Below are positions 44,601-52,845 of a stretch of DNA of 64,000 bases, one piece after another. Numbering within the stretch: the first letter of the stretch is position 1; every line of letters begins with the position of its first letter. The notes under the pieces are model-generated. The model was not told where the DNA came from. It saw only the letters and a list, made by a program, of their open reading frames with translations, and ran no database searches. The position numbers and the translations under genes were made by a program. The stretch spans positions 62,001-126,000 of the forward strand of contig NZ_WAEL01000007.1 in the NCBI RefSeq assembly GCF_011742925.1, read 5' to 3'. This DNA comes from Fibrivirga algicola. Lineage in GTDB: Bacteria > Bacteroidota > Bacteroidia > Cytophagales > Spirosomataceae.

Positions 44601-45247
44601 AGGCTTTTTTTCTCCAGTTTGATGGTAACGTCTGTCCAGATGAAATTGGTTGGCTGCCAGTATGAAGGAACGGGCTTGCTGAGGTCATCAGACAGGTAGG
44701 CCGAGTAATCCTGGCCGGTGGCGGGGTTGTCAGAGGCAGACACCAGCTTCAGCAGATTAAGCGGACGTGGAATAACCGTAGCGGCTGTTAAGGGCTGACC
44801 AAATGCCTTGATCTTCTGGGGGATGTTGTTGCCGTACTTGTAGATCATGATGGCATCGGCAACCAGGGGCTGAAACGGGCTCACGGTCACCCAGTTCATG
44901 TAGGTAGCTCCATCAAACGAGCCAATTAGAACACGCTGCGTGCCATTCATGGCGTACAGCAGGGCTGGCTTGTCGGCAAACGTACCCTGATAATCATACA
45001 GGGACAGGCGGGTAACCAGCGATTTCTGCTGAAGTTTAAGCGTAACCTGTACCCATTTCGCGTTCTCCGACCAGGCGTCTTTAACGAGCTTGTTCAGGTC
45101 GTCGGTGAGCCAGGGCTGGTAATCCTGACCGGTATTTTCCGACGCCGATACCGACGTAAAGCCAAGCCGCTGGTCAGTGGCAGTGGTCTGGGCCAGGGCA
45201 AAACGACTTAGTAAAAAGCAACAGATAAACAGTAGAGAGTGCTTCAC
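41618..45247 (-). CDS. T9SS-secreted glycosidase-like protein with three tandem ligand-binding-like repeats
   Basis: 1209 residues with a signal peptide (1-20, SRFALAQ). Three homologous units follow at about 25-153, 165-293 and 305-433. Each has a D(D/Y)-rich start, a W/I-x-x-V/L-T-L-K-L segment, a LYAMNG/IYALNG/IYAVNG turn, LIG-x-F-x-G, and a closing A(F/Y)G or VYG-x-P-L strand. A diverged fourth beta domain covers about 465-607. From about 625 a TIM-barrel-like region carries candidate acid/base Glu796 (YIECDNERDKW) and nucleophile Glu936 (VYLSETGYD), as in clan-A glycosidases. The last 80 residues (IRVYPNPSADYITLAW to RRILKVK) are a type IX secretion C-terminal sorting domain. It is probably a surface or released polysaccharide-acting enzyme; its GH family is not settled. 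It is divergent from the GH88-like operon. Confidence 0.75.
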   Translation of the reverse strand: MKHSLLFICCFLLSRFALAQTTATDQRLGFTSVSASENTGQDYQPWLTDDLNKLVKDAWSENAKWVQVTLKLQQKSLVTRLSLYDYQGTFADKPALLYAMNGTQRVLIGSFDGATYMNWVTVSPFQPLVADAIMIYKYGNNIPQKIKAFGQPLTAATVIPRPLNLLKLVSASDNPATGQDYSAYLSDDLSKPVPSYWQPTNFIWTDVTIKLEKKSLLTKLDVYDAEGTFESTPADIYALNGKEKTLIGRFTGDGYQVFKTYSPTEPLVADAILIHKYCNAIPVKIRAYGVVLPPDPLDAILYAQERVKVVSVTTDLPTPQDYTPYLNDDISSLVKDDYSSNNCRWLELTLKLEAQSTINKLELYDGHDIWTATPASIYAVNGTTRTLIGTFTGPTYLTWVELKLTQPLTADAIVIRKYCNALPLKVRVYGHPLGTAITTPVGSTTTTPVTTTAVSATVAVSLGTKIPLTGSRWYQLNNTDKGLDVLFDGKTDAEVQTGWGKILPTYDAYYPLAAGESMAIKAVKFYDGFGTNSTSPLRLSIITNDWRRIEIAQFQGLAYNEWVGPYPQRQPAGDARFLLDSAITGARYLVINTTDFWPRELELYGTYQAPTPLAGTQPKKSPMMKNLLGINGFEWDFYQAGVPGISAPKLRAMQSFGVVRHYMDWEKLELTEGNYTFNPTHAGGWNYDLMYERSKAEGIEIMACFKDISPYLKATYPADQQGTDNVPVRFGSDFAKPQSYIEQARTAFQYAARYGKNKQVDPALVKVNLKIRWTNDPANEVKIGLGLINYIECDNERDKWWSGRKAYQTGREYAANMSAFYDGHKNTMGPAIGVKNADPSMVVVMGGLSSVANGTDYIRGMIDWCKEFRGYKTDGRVDLCWDVINYHLYPDNANSMQSGTSSRGVAPELSVAAQVARNVLKLAHEACYDMPVYLSETGYDLNQGSPLKAIAIGNKSVLQTQADWNLRTALLYGREGIERVDFYQTYDLNLDCATQFCSMGFINGDFSRKPTADYFFQTKKLLGDYVFKETISTNPNVDRYECNGQSAYALWVPDEVGRTATYTLDLGSKSAARIYTPQAGCDTMRVQQLTATNGTLALTVSETPIFVIGTSGSARMAAAEESPSSPTIRVYPNPSADYITLAWTSTYLGNVGIRLVDANLGVMHKQLTVAKESTAFSTTIDLTSLPSGVHLVEIQQGTDRITRRILKVK

Positions 45248-45485
45248 CCGACAGACGGTTAATGGTTAGTAAAGAAATACGTAGAAATGACCAGCTAAAT
45301 TAGTGCCAATTGTTAGAAGGCTACTTAATTGATCGGCTGAGTGTTAAATAAATTTTAAGTTATCAGGTATTTGAAGACGGTAGCAACGGATTTATTGACT
45401 GAGCGGTGGATCAGTAAGCTGTTTGGCTACAGTTCTTTTGTGGGTGAACGTACCTCATTACGTTCCTGCCTCTTCTACTCACAAA

Positions 45486-46937
45486 ATGATTCACATTAAC
45501 CCTTCGTTTAAACCGGCTGATCTATCGGCTAAACTTCAGCGATTCTGGACCCTGTCGGGCGAAAAAATAAAACTGATCGAGCAACAGTACGACTCGGCAA
45601 ACGGGTCGCCGGTGTTCACCATACAGGGCCGCTACACAACCCGGGGCTGGACCGAATGGACACAGGGCTTTCAGTACGGATCGGCCATTTTGCAGTTCGA
45701 TGCCACCAACGATTCGGAGTTCCTGGAATTGGGGCGCCAGAAAACGCTCGAGCTGATGGCCCCGCACGTTAGCCACGTAGGCGTGCACGATCATGGTTTC
45801 AACAACGTAAGCACCTACGGGAACCTGCTGCGGCTCATGAAGGAGGGGCGTATTCCAGTCAATGAGTGGGAGGCGAATTTCTATGAACTGGCCCTGAAAA
45901 TATCGGGAGCCGTTCAGGCCAACCGCTGGACACCAATTCAGGGTGGATCGCCTGCCGCAGGGACGCCTGCCGGATTCATTCATTCGTTCAACGGGCCACA
46001 TTCGCTGTTTGTCGATACCATCCGGTCGTGCCGTTCGCTGGTTGTCAGCTATTTGCTTGGCCATACTTTTCAGGGGGAAGGCGATGTGCGCCTTAATTTG
46101 CTGGAGCGGGCGATACTGCACATCAAAGCCACTGCCGATTTTGCGGTTTATTACGGTGAAGGCCGCGACGCTTACGACGTGTGGGGCCGCACTGCCCACG
46201 AAAGCATCTTTAACGTCACCGACGGGAAGTACCGCTGCCCGAACTCGCAGCAGGGGTACACGGGGTTCAGCACCTGGACCCGTGGTCTGGCCTGGGCCAT
46301 GTGTGGGTTTGCCGAAGAACTGGAAGCCCTGGCGACCATCCATGATGACGAGCTAACTGGGCTGGGTGGCCGTGAACCGCTGGAAGCAATGATGCTCAAA
46401 GCTGCCCGCGCCACCTGCGATTTTTACATCGAAAATACGCCGACCGATGGCGTTCCGTATTGGGACACCGGCGCGCCCAGCCTGCACAAACTAGGCGATT
46501 ACCTGAATCGTCCCGCCCGCCCTGTCAACGAACATGAACCGGTCGACAGTTCGGCGGCGGCCATTGCAGCGCAGGGGTTGCTTCGTCTGGGCAACTACCT
46601 GATGAACAAACAACGCACCCATACGGCGGGCGTCGACGAAGTGGGCCTGTTAGGTCAATCAGACTGGCAGGCCGGGCATTCCTACTGGCAGGCCGGGCTG
46701 ACGGTACTGGGCACGTTGCTCGATGAGCCATACCTCAGCACAGCGCCGCAGCACCAGGGATTACTGCTCCACTCGATCTATCACCGTCCCAATGGCTGGG
46801 ACTACGTACCCAAGGGAAGCAAAATTCCCTACGGCGAGTCGTGCATGTGGGGTGATTACCATATCCGTGAGGCGGCGCTGTATGTGCAGCGAGCTATTGA
46901 CCAGGCCCCGTACTACCTGTTCTTCAACTGTGCCTGA
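45486..46937 (+). CDS. GH88-like unsaturated glucuronyl hydrolase family protein
   Basis: 483 residues from the ATG at 45486; the longer frame from 45423 has no supporting similarity. There is no signal peptide, so it acts in the cytoplasm. The alpha/alpha-barrel family is suggested by GWTEWTQGFQYGSAILQFDA, the catalytic-Asp segment VGVHDHGFNNVSTYGNLLRL, a second Asp in HSLFVDTIRSCRSLV, and QQGYTGFSTWTRGLAWAM with many aromatic residues. GH88 enzymes cleave the unsaturated uronic acid left by polysaccharide lyases. It starts a five-gene plus-strand run with an OYE-type enzyme, SDR, Gfo/Idh/MocA and MFS transporter. It may belong to a diverged branch, so the substrate is uncertain. Confidence 0.65.
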   Translation: MIHINPSFKPADLSAKLQRFWTLSGEKIKLIEQQYDSANGSPVFTIQGRYTTRGWTEWTQGFQYGSAILQFDATNDSEFLELGRQKTLELMAPHVSHVGVHDHGFNNVSTYGNLLRLMKEGRIPVNEWEANFYELALKISGAVQANRWTPIQGGSPAAGTPAGFIHSFNGPHSLFVDTIRSCRSLVVSYLLGHTFQGEGDVRLNLLERAILHIKATADFAVYYGEGRDAYDVWGRTAHESIFNVTDGKYRCPNSQQGYTGFSTWTRGLAWAMCGFAEELEALATIHDDELTGLGGREPLEAMMLKAARATCDFYIENTPTDGVPYWDTGAPSLHKLGDYLNRPARPVNEHEPVDSSAAAIAAQGLLRLGNYLMNKQRTHTAGVDEVGLLGQSDWQAGHSYWQAGLTVLGTLLDEPYLSTAPQHQGLLLHSIYHRPNGWDYVPKGSKIPYGESCMWGDYHIREAALYVQRAIDQAPYYLFFNCA

Positions 46938-46982
46938 TCGTTTTTCTGCCCCAATCCTTTCCTGCACCCTGCCTACCTAACC

Positions 46983-48428
46983 ATGAGCGGAAAATACAAA
47001 CCGAAGTACACCCGGATGGCCCAGATCAAAGCGGCTCCGGATCTGGCAACGTACCTGCAAGCCAACGGCGTCGACCTCGCCTTCGACGATACGCTGCTAC
47101 CACCCGCCGACAGCCCGTTTAACCGGCCGATTCACCTGAAGTCGGGCAAGACGATTGGCAATAGCCTGTGTATTCTGCCGATGGAAGGCTGGGACGGCAC
47201 GCTGGACGGCAGACCCACCGATTTTACCCGGAAGCGGTGGCTGAAATTTGCCGAAAGCGGGGCTAAACTGCTGTTTGGTTGTGAGGCCGTGGCGGTGTAT
47301 CATGACGGAAAAGCCAACCCCAATCAGCTGGTAATCAATCACGAAACGGTGGGGGGACTGGCTGCACTGCGGCAACTGATTGTCGACACGCATGCCGCCA
47401 GTTTTGGCCGCACCGACGATCTGATCATTGGCCTGCAACTCACGCACTCAGGCCGATTCTGCAAGCCCAATAGCCACAAGCAGTTTGAGCCCAAGCTACT
47501 CTACCCGCATCCGTACCTCAACCAACGCTACGGCATTGAGGCCGATTACCCAACACTGACCGACGAGGCAATCGACGACATTATTGAGCAGTACGTTGCT
47601 GCGGCGGTGCTGGCGCAGCAGGCCGGATTCGATTTTGTCGACATCAAGCATTGCCACGGGTATCTGGGCCATGAATTTCTGAGCGCGGTTAATCGGCCCG
47701 GAAAGTATGGCGGCAGTTTTGAGAACCGAACCCGGTTTTTACGCAGCATTGTCGCCGGTATTCAGCACGCTGCGCCGGGCCTCGAACTGGGCATCCGGCT
47801 GAGTGCCTTCGATCTGTTGCCGTTCAAGAAAGGAGAAAATGACGTGGGCGTACCCGAGCAGACCGACGCTTACCCCTTTGCCTTCGGTGGCGAGCAATCG
47901 GGCCTCGCCATCGACCTCGACGAACCGAAAGCGTTTCTGGCGCTGGCGCAGTCGCTGGGGATACAGCTGATCTGCATTACGGGCGGTAGTCCCTATTACA
48001 ACCCCCACCTGATGCGCCCCGCATTGTTTCCGCCTTCCGATGGCTACCTGCCGCCGGAAGATCCCCTGATGGGTGTAAAACGGCAAATCGATGTGACCCA
48101 TGCATTGAAAAAGGCCTTTCCGGAACTGGTCGTCATTGGGTCGGGCTACTCGTATTTGCAGGAGTGGCTCCCCAACGTGGCCCAGTATGTGTTGCGAAAC
48201 GGCATGGCCGATAGCGTGGGCTTTGGGCGGATGGTGCTCTCGTACCCAACCATGCCCGCCGACATGACAGCCGGTCGGACACTCGTCCGGAACCAGATTT
48301 GCCGAACGTTCTCTGACTGCACCACGGCCCCCCGAAACGGCCTGATTTCGGGCTGTTACCCGCTGGATACGCTGTATAAGAAACTGCCAGCTGCCGAGCA
48401 GCTGAAAGCCATCAAAGAAACGCTCTGA
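46983..48428 (+). CDS. NADH:flavin oxidoreductase, Old Yellow Enzyme family
   Basis: 481 residues, a long OYE-type TIM barrel. The family is seen in GNSLCILPMEGWDGTLDGRP, LIIGLQLTHSGRFCKPN, DIIEQYVAAAVLAQQAGFDF, VDIKHCHGYLGHEFLSAVNR (active-site H-x-C-H-G), GGSFENRTRFLRSIV and VGFGRMVLSYPT. It reduces electron-poor double bonds with FMN and NAD(P)H. Here it sits between a GH88-like hydrolase (46 bp upstream) and an SDR (2 bp downstream), so the substrate may be an unsaturated or oxidised sugar acid; that is inference. Confidence 0.88.
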   Translation: MSGKYKPKYTRMAQIKAAPDLATYLQANGVDLAFDDTLLPPADSPFNRPIHLKSGKTIGNSLCILPMEGWDGTLDGRPTDFTRKRWLKFAESGAKLLFGCEAVAVYHDGKANPNQLVINHETVGGLAALRQLIVDTHAASFGRTDDLIIGLQLTHSGRFCKPNSHKQFEPKLLYPHPYLNQRYGIEADYPTLTDEAIDDIIEQYVAAAVLAQQAGFDFVDIKHCHGYLGHEFLSAVNRPGKYGGSFENRTRFLRSIVAGIQHAAPGLELGIRLSAFDLLPFKKGENDVGVPEQTDAYPFAFGGEQSGLAIDLDEPKAFLALAQSLGIQLICITGGSPYYNPHLMRPALFPPSDGYLPPEDPLMGVKRQIDVTHALKKAFPELVVIGSGYSYLQEWLPNVAQYVLRNGMADSVGFGRMVLSYPTMPADMTAGRTLVRNQICRTFSDCTTAPRNGLISGCYPLDTLYKKLPAAEQLKAIKETL

Positions 48429-48430
48429 CC

Positions 48431-49207
48431 ATGACAACACGCCGCACGGCTTTCATCACGGGCAGCAGCCGGGGCATTGGGCTGGGCATCGCTGAGCATC
48501 TGGCCAGAAAAGGGTTCGATCTGGCTATTAACGGTGTCCGCGCCGAATCGGAGGTGACCTCGGTACTGGCCGGTTTGCGCGAACTGGGTGCCGACGTGAT
48601 TTACTGCCAGGGTAGCATTGCCGAGGCCGACGCCCGGCAGGCGATGCTGACCAGGATAAACGACCATTTCGGGCGGTTAAACCTACTAGTCAACAATGCA
48701 GGGGTGGCACCCCGTGTTCGCGCCGACATATTGGAGGCTACCGAAGAGAGCTTCGATCAGGTGCTGACGACAAATCTGAAGGGGGCGTACTTTCTGACGC
48801 AGGCAGTGGCCAACTGGCTGATTGAGCAGAAGAAGGAGGCGACTGATTTTCAGGGAAGTATTATCACTGTTTCGTCTATCTCGGCCACGGTTGCGTCAGT
48901 AAATCGCGGCGACTATTGTATTTCTAAGGCAGGGCTGAGCATGGCAACTCAGTTGTTTGCCGTGCGGCTCGGTGAGTTTGGGATTCCGGTCTACGAGGTA
49001 CGTCCGGGGGTCATTAAAACCGATATGACGGCGGGTGTATCAGCCAGGTACGATCAGCTGATTGCCGATGGCCTGACGGTTCAGCCACGCTGGGGCCTGC
49101 CCGACGACGTAGGCCGTGCCGTAGCGGCCATTGCCGAGGGTGGATTCCCCTATTCAACCGGTCAGGTATTTATGGTCGATGGCGGCCTGACCCTGGCCAG
49201 ACTTTGA
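48431..49207 (+). CDS. SDR-family 3-ketoacyl-ACP-reductase-like oxidoreductase
   Basis: 258 residues. FITGSSRGIGLGIAEHLARK binds NAD(P), LNLLVNNAGVAPRV, the Ser in ITVSSISATVASV, and DYCISKAGLSM (Tyr-x-x-x-Lys) complete the active site. The end GQVFMVDGGLTLARL is typical of FabG-like SDRs. It follows the OYE gene by 2 bp, so the two are translationally coupled. In this cluster it most likely reduces or oxidises a sugar-acid keto group, not a fatty acid. Confidence 0.9.
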   Translation: MTTRRTAFITGSSRGIGLGIAEHLARKGFDLAINGVRAESEVTSVLAGLRELGADVIYCQGSIAEADARQAMLTRINDHFGRLNLLVNNAGVAPRVRADILEATEESFDQVLTTNLKGAYFLTQAVANWLIEQKKEATDFQGSIITVSSISATVASVNRGDYCISKAGLSMATQLFAVRLGEFGIPVYEVRPGVIKTDMTAGVSARYDQLIADGLTVQPRWGLPDDVGRAVAAIAEGGFPYSTGQVFMVDGGLTLARL

Positions 49208-49414
49208 GTTACGTATTGCTTATAGAGTAGCTTATGCAGAGTACTTTATTGGTTGCAGTGCATTGGTGCTTTGGTTTGGTATCGCTTACGCCTACTCGAA
49301 CGGACACGCCTAAGCAACGTACCTGGCGAGGCAATCAACGCGAAGCAATGCACCGCCCCGGTTAATTGCCAATTCTTTGCCTATTCCTAACAGTTAATTC
49401 CTTCCCTTACAACC

Positions 49415-50716
49415 ATGGACAAGTCCCCTTTTTCCCGGCGGAAATTTATTCAGACTGCCGCCGCAGGTACGGCCGTTTTGGGCCTGCCCACCCTGATTCC
49501 GAGTAGGGCCTTCGGGGCCAACGATCGGTTACGCGTGGCCGTTATTGGCCTCAATGGCCGGGGCAAAGACCACATCGCCGGTTTCTCAAAACTGGAAAAC
49601 GTGGAAGTAGCTACCCTGTGCGATGTCGACAAGGTGGTGCTGCAAAAGTCGGCTTCTGAATTTTCGGAGAAATACAACCGGAAAGTGAAAACCGAGCAGG
49701 ACCTGCGGAAAGTCTATGACGACAAAGACATCGACGCGGTGAGTATTGCCACGCCCAACCACTGGCACGCACTGGCCGCCATCTGGGCGTGTCAGGCAGG
49801 TAAAGACGTGTATGTCGAGAAGCCGGGCTGTCATAACCTGTTCGAGGGGCGTAAGCTCATCGAAGCGGCCACCAAATACAACCGGATTGTGCAGCATGGG
49901 GTGCAGCTTCGGAGTTCGGTAGCCATTCAGGAAGCTATCAAACACCTGCGCGACGGCCTGATCGGGAAGGTGTATATGGCTCGGGGAACGGTGTATAAGT
50001 GGCGGCCCGACATTGGCAACATGGGCAATTCGCCCGTGCCCGAGGGGCTCGACTGGGATCTGTGGCAGGGGCCGGCTCAGGCGCGTGAGTTCAGTAAAAA
50101 CTACGTGCACTACAACTGGCACTGGTTCTGGGACTACGGCAACGGCGATATCGGCAACCAGGGTATCCACGAAACCGACCTCTGCATGTGGGGGCTGGAT
50201 GTGGGCTTGCCCGAAAAAATTACGTCGGCAGGGGGGAAGTTCCTCTGGAATGACTGCAAGGAAACGCCCGAAGTGCTAACCTCGACGTACCACTATCCCA
50301 AACAGGGCAAAGTGATTCAGTTTGAGGTACGTCCGTGGATGACCAACAAGGAAGACGGCGTGGAGGTCGGCAACATTTTTTACGGCGACAAAGGCTACAT
50401 GGTGATCAACGGCTACTCGGATTACAAGACGTACCTGGGCCGTAACCGTGAACCTGGCCCCGCCCGGAATGCCGGTGGCGATCACTACAAGAATTTCGCC
50501 GACGCCGCGCGGGCCCGGGACAAAAAGATGCTGAACGGTCCTGTTGAAACGGCGCACCTGGCTTCATCGCTGGCGCACCTGGGCAACATCGCCTACCGCC
50601 TCGGCCGCACCCTCGATTTCGACCCGCAGAAGGAAGTATTTATCGGCGACAAGCAGGCCAACGCTATGCTAACCCGTAAATACAGAGCCCCTTACCTGAT
50701 CCCAACAAACGTTTAA
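49415..50716 (+). CDS. Tat-exported Gfo/Idh/MocA-family oxidoreductase
   Basis: 433 residues with a twin-arginine signal (SRRKFIQTAAAGTAVLGLPT, Arg8-Arg9). The Rossmann domain has VAVIGLNGRGKDHIAGFSK and TLCDVDK. AVSIATPNHWHALAAIWACQ and DVYVEKPGCHNLFEGRKLIE carry the conserved Glu-Lys-Pro. The substrate domain has WDYGNGDIGNQGIHETDLCM. This is the periplasmic branch of the family common in Bacteroidota glycoside catabolism, some members of which oxidise sugars to 3-keto forms. A 207-bp gap upstream, holding a copy of the ACGTACCTG motif (49317), separates it from the SDR, so it may have its own promoter. Confidence 0.92.
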   Translation: MDKSPFSRRKFIQTAAAGTAVLGLPTLIPSRAFGANDRLRVAVIGLNGRGKDHIAGFSKLENVEVATLCDVDKVVLQKSASEFSEKYNRKVKTEQDLRKVYDDKDIDAVSIATPNHWHALAAIWACQAGKDVYVEKPGCHNLFEGRKLIEAATKYNRIVQHGVQLRSSVAIQEAIKHLRDGLIGKVYMARGTVYKWRPDIGNMGNSPVPEGLDWDLWQGPAQAREFSKNYVHYNWHWFWDYGNGDIGNQGIHETDLCMWGLDVGLPEKITSAGGKFLWNDCKETPEVLTSTYHYPKQGKVIQFEVRPWMTNKEDGVEVGNIFYGDKGYMVINGYSDYKTYLGRNREPGPARNAGGDHYKNFADAARARDKKMLNGPVETAHLASSLAHLGNIAYRLGRTLDFDPQKEVFIGDKQANAMLTRKYRAPYLIPTNV

Positions 50717-50753
50717 TTCCTAAACCGTCAGTCGCTGCGCGTCGTCAGGAAGC

Positions 50754-50819
50754 CAGTCAGTATCGTTACTTGTTGAACGGGGCCAACCAGCCTATCGCAA
50801 CAAGTAATGATACTGACTG
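50754..50819. terminator. 22-bp-arm hairpin after the Gfo/Idh/MocA gene
   Basis: Arms 50754-50775 and 50798-50819 are complementary with one mismatch (CAGTCAGTATCGTTACTTGT in the left arm) around a 22-base loop, 38 bp past the stop codon. It supports a start for the MFS gene downstream of it. No T-tract. Confidence 0.55.
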
Positions 50820-50857
50820 ACCGGTTGCTGATGCGTTGGTACTGGCTGTCACTAGCC

Positions 50858-52090
50858 ATGATTACACAGTCTGCTTCGACCCGACAGAGCCTGTTCCAGT
50901 TGCCCGTTTTGGTGGCTGCCCTGGGTTATTTCGTGGATATGTACGACCTGTTTTTGTTTAGCGTGGTTCGGGTACCAAGCCTGAAGGCCCTGGGCGTAAC
51001 GGGCGAACAGCTATTACCCGAAGGTGTCTTTTTGCTCAACATGCAACTGGCCGGTTTGCTCATCGGGGGCGTGCTATGGGGCGTGCTGGGCGATAAGCGG
51101 GGCCGGTTGTCGGTGCTGTTTGGTTCTATTCTGCTCTACTCGCTGGCCAACATCGCCAATGGCCTGGTTACCAACCTGGGGCAATACGCCGTGCTGCGTT
51201 TTATTGCGGGCATCGGTCTGGCGGGAGAACTGGGGGCGGGCATTACGCTCGTGGCCGAAATCCTGCCCAAGCAGATGCGTAGTTACGGCTCCATTCTGGT
51301 GGCGACGATGGGCGTGCTGGGAGCTATCATGGCCTATTTTGTGGCCGATCTGTTTGCCTGGCGCATGTCGTACTACGTGGGTGGCGGGCTTGGGCTATTG
51401 CTGCTCGTGTTGCGGGTCAACGTTTTCGAATCGGGCCTGTTCGAACACCTGAAGACCCAGCGGGTCGAGCGGGGTAATTTTCTGAAGCTGCTGACAAATC
51501 CGCAGAGCCTGCGCAAGTACGTGCTGGCCATTGTGATGGGTATTCCGCTCTGGTTCGTCGTAGGCATCCTGATCACCTTTTCGCCGGAATTTGGGCGGCA
51601 CGCGGGTTTGGTCGAACCCATTATAGCGGGTAAGGCGGTGATGCTCGCGTTTGCCGGTCAGTCGGTTGGTGATATTGTGAGTGGATTGCTGAGTCAGCGG
51701 TTGCAGAGCCGCAAAAAAGCGATCCGGATTTTTATTCTGCTCTCGTTTGCCATGATGGTCGTCTACTTGCTGGCGCCCATTCGCGAAACGGGTCAGTTCT
51801 ATTTTATCTGCGCCTGTCTGGGTTTTTGCAATGGCTACTGGACACTCTTCATTGTGTTGGCTGCCGAGCTGTTTGGTACCAACCTGCGGGCTACCGTTGC
51901 TACGTCGGTACCGAATTTTGTGCGGGGGGCAACCGTACCGCTCACCTGGCTTTTTGTTTCGCTTAAACCATCGCTTGGCCTCACCTACGGCCCCTTGCTC
52001 ATTGGTGCCGTCATTGTGTTGTGCTCCCTGCTGGCGTTGCATTACCTGGAGGAGACCTTCTCGAAAGACATGGATTACCTGGAAGCCTAG
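50858..52090 (+). CDS. MFS-family transporter
   Basis: 410 residues from the ATG at 50858; an ATG at 50807 falls inside a hairpin arm and is less likely. Twelve hydrophobic segments are seen, starting LPVLVAALGYFVDMYDLFLF, with the MFS loop-2 motif GVLWGVLGDKRGRLSVLFGS (G-x-x-x-D-x-x-G-R/K) and RFIAGIGLAGELGAGITLVA, which resembles the sugar/organic-acid:H+ symporter branch. It is the last gene of the carbohydrate cluster and may import the uronic acid, sugar or keto-sugar handled by the upstream enzymes. Confidence 0.9.
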   Translation: MITQSASTRQSLFQLPVLVAALGYFVDMYDLFLFSVVRVPSLKALGVTGEQLLPEGVFLLNMQLAGLLIGGVLWGVLGDKRGRLSVLFGSILLYSLANIANGLVTNLGQYAVLRFIAGIGLAGELGAGITLVAEILPKQMRSYGSILVATMGVLGAIMAYFVADLFAWRMSYYVGGGLGLLLLVLRVNVFESGLFEHLKTQRVERGNFLKLLTNPQSLRKYVLAIVMGIPLWFVVGILITFSPEFGRHAGLVEPIIAGKAVMLAFAGQSVGDIVSGLLSQRLQSRKKAIRIFILLSFAMMVVYLLAPIRETGQFYFICACLGFCNGYWTLFIVLAAELFGTNLRATVATSVPNFVRGATVPLTWLFVSLKPSLGLTYGPLLIGAVIVLCSLLALHYLEETFSKDMDYLEA

Positions 52091-52264
52091 GTCGCCTGAC
52101 AGGTGGATTGTAATGGGTTGATTAGTAGTAGACTGGCTCTTACTCAATTGGGTGACCACTTAATAAAACGACTTGGTTGAGTGGCCGTGAAGGGTAGTAC
52201 ATTACTGGACGGGGTCAACTGGTGCCTCGTTTGTTGAACGACTACCTTAACTAACACAACTACC

Positions 52265-52438
52265 ATGAAAACGCTTAACTGCCGCGATGCGGGCTTCGAT
52301 TGCGACGCCAAAATTCAGGCCGAAACCGATGAGGAGATTATGGCTCAGGCCGCTAGCCACGCCAGTTCTGTACATGGCGTAACGGTAACGCCCGACTTGG
52401 CCGAGGGCCTGAAATCGCTGATCCACGAAGAAGCCTGA
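52265..52438 (+). CDS. DUF1059 family small protein
   Basis: A 57-residue protein opening MKTLNCRDAGFDCDAKIQAE with the Cys6/Cys13 pair, then EEIMAQAASHASSVHGVT and a Leu-rich end (TPDLAEGLKSLIHEE). This is the DUF1059 pattern (C-x-D-x-G-x-D-C). Function is not known; the two cysteines suggest a metal or redox site. It lies 98 bp before a DUF4242 gene. Confidence 0.8.
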   Translation: MKTLNCRDAGFDCDAKIQAETDEEIMAQAASHASSVHGVTVTPDLAEGLKSLIHEEA

Positions 52439-52536
52439 GCGGGTACGTCCGGCAGTGGAGTCCAGTAACCATATAAAAACGGGGCGAGTCCGAAAAGCCA
52501 TACGAGTAGGAACCCACGATGATACGTATATTCCGT

Positions 52537-52809
52537 ATGCCTAAGTATGTGATCGAGCGTGAAATTCCCGGTGCTGGTGGTCTGTCGGCCGATCAGTTAA
52601 AAGGTATTTCACAAACGTCCTGTGGTGTATTGAGCAACATGGGGCCGCAAATTCAATGGCTCCAGAGCTACGTCACTGGCGACAAAATCTATTGTGTATA
52701 TATCGCACCCAATGCCGACATGGTCCGCGAACACGCCAAACAGGGCGGTTTTCCGGCTAACGCAGTCAATGAAGTGATGACGGTCATCGACCCGACCACG
52801 GCCGAGTAA
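52537..52809 (+). CDS. DUF4242 family protein
   Basis: 90 residues from the ATG at 52537, which begins the conserved MPKYVIEREIPGAGGLS; an ATG at 52519 adds six residues. IQWLQSYVTGDKIYCVYIAP and ADMVREHAKQGGFPANAV match DUF4242, a ferredoxin-like small domain described as nickel-binding in some members. It probably forms a dimer in the cytoplasm. Its 3' end is followed by a hairpin at 52846. Confidence 0.8.
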   Translation: MPKYVIEREIPGAGGLSADQLKGISQTSCGVLSNMGPQIQWLQSYVTGDKIYCVYIAPNADMVREHAKQGGFPANAVNEVMTVIDPTTAE

Positions 52810-52845
52810 AGTCGTTCAGTTCAGGGAAGCGCCCAGGCTATTCTA

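Noticed and set aside
41618-45247. Tandem repeats as possible evidence of a transposon or CRISPR-like array
   Set aside because: The repeats are diverged protein domains of about 130 residues in one open frame, not DNA repeats with spacers.
45522-46343. A 273-codon open frame on the minus strand
   Set aside because: It is antisense to the GH88-like gene and shows no domain.
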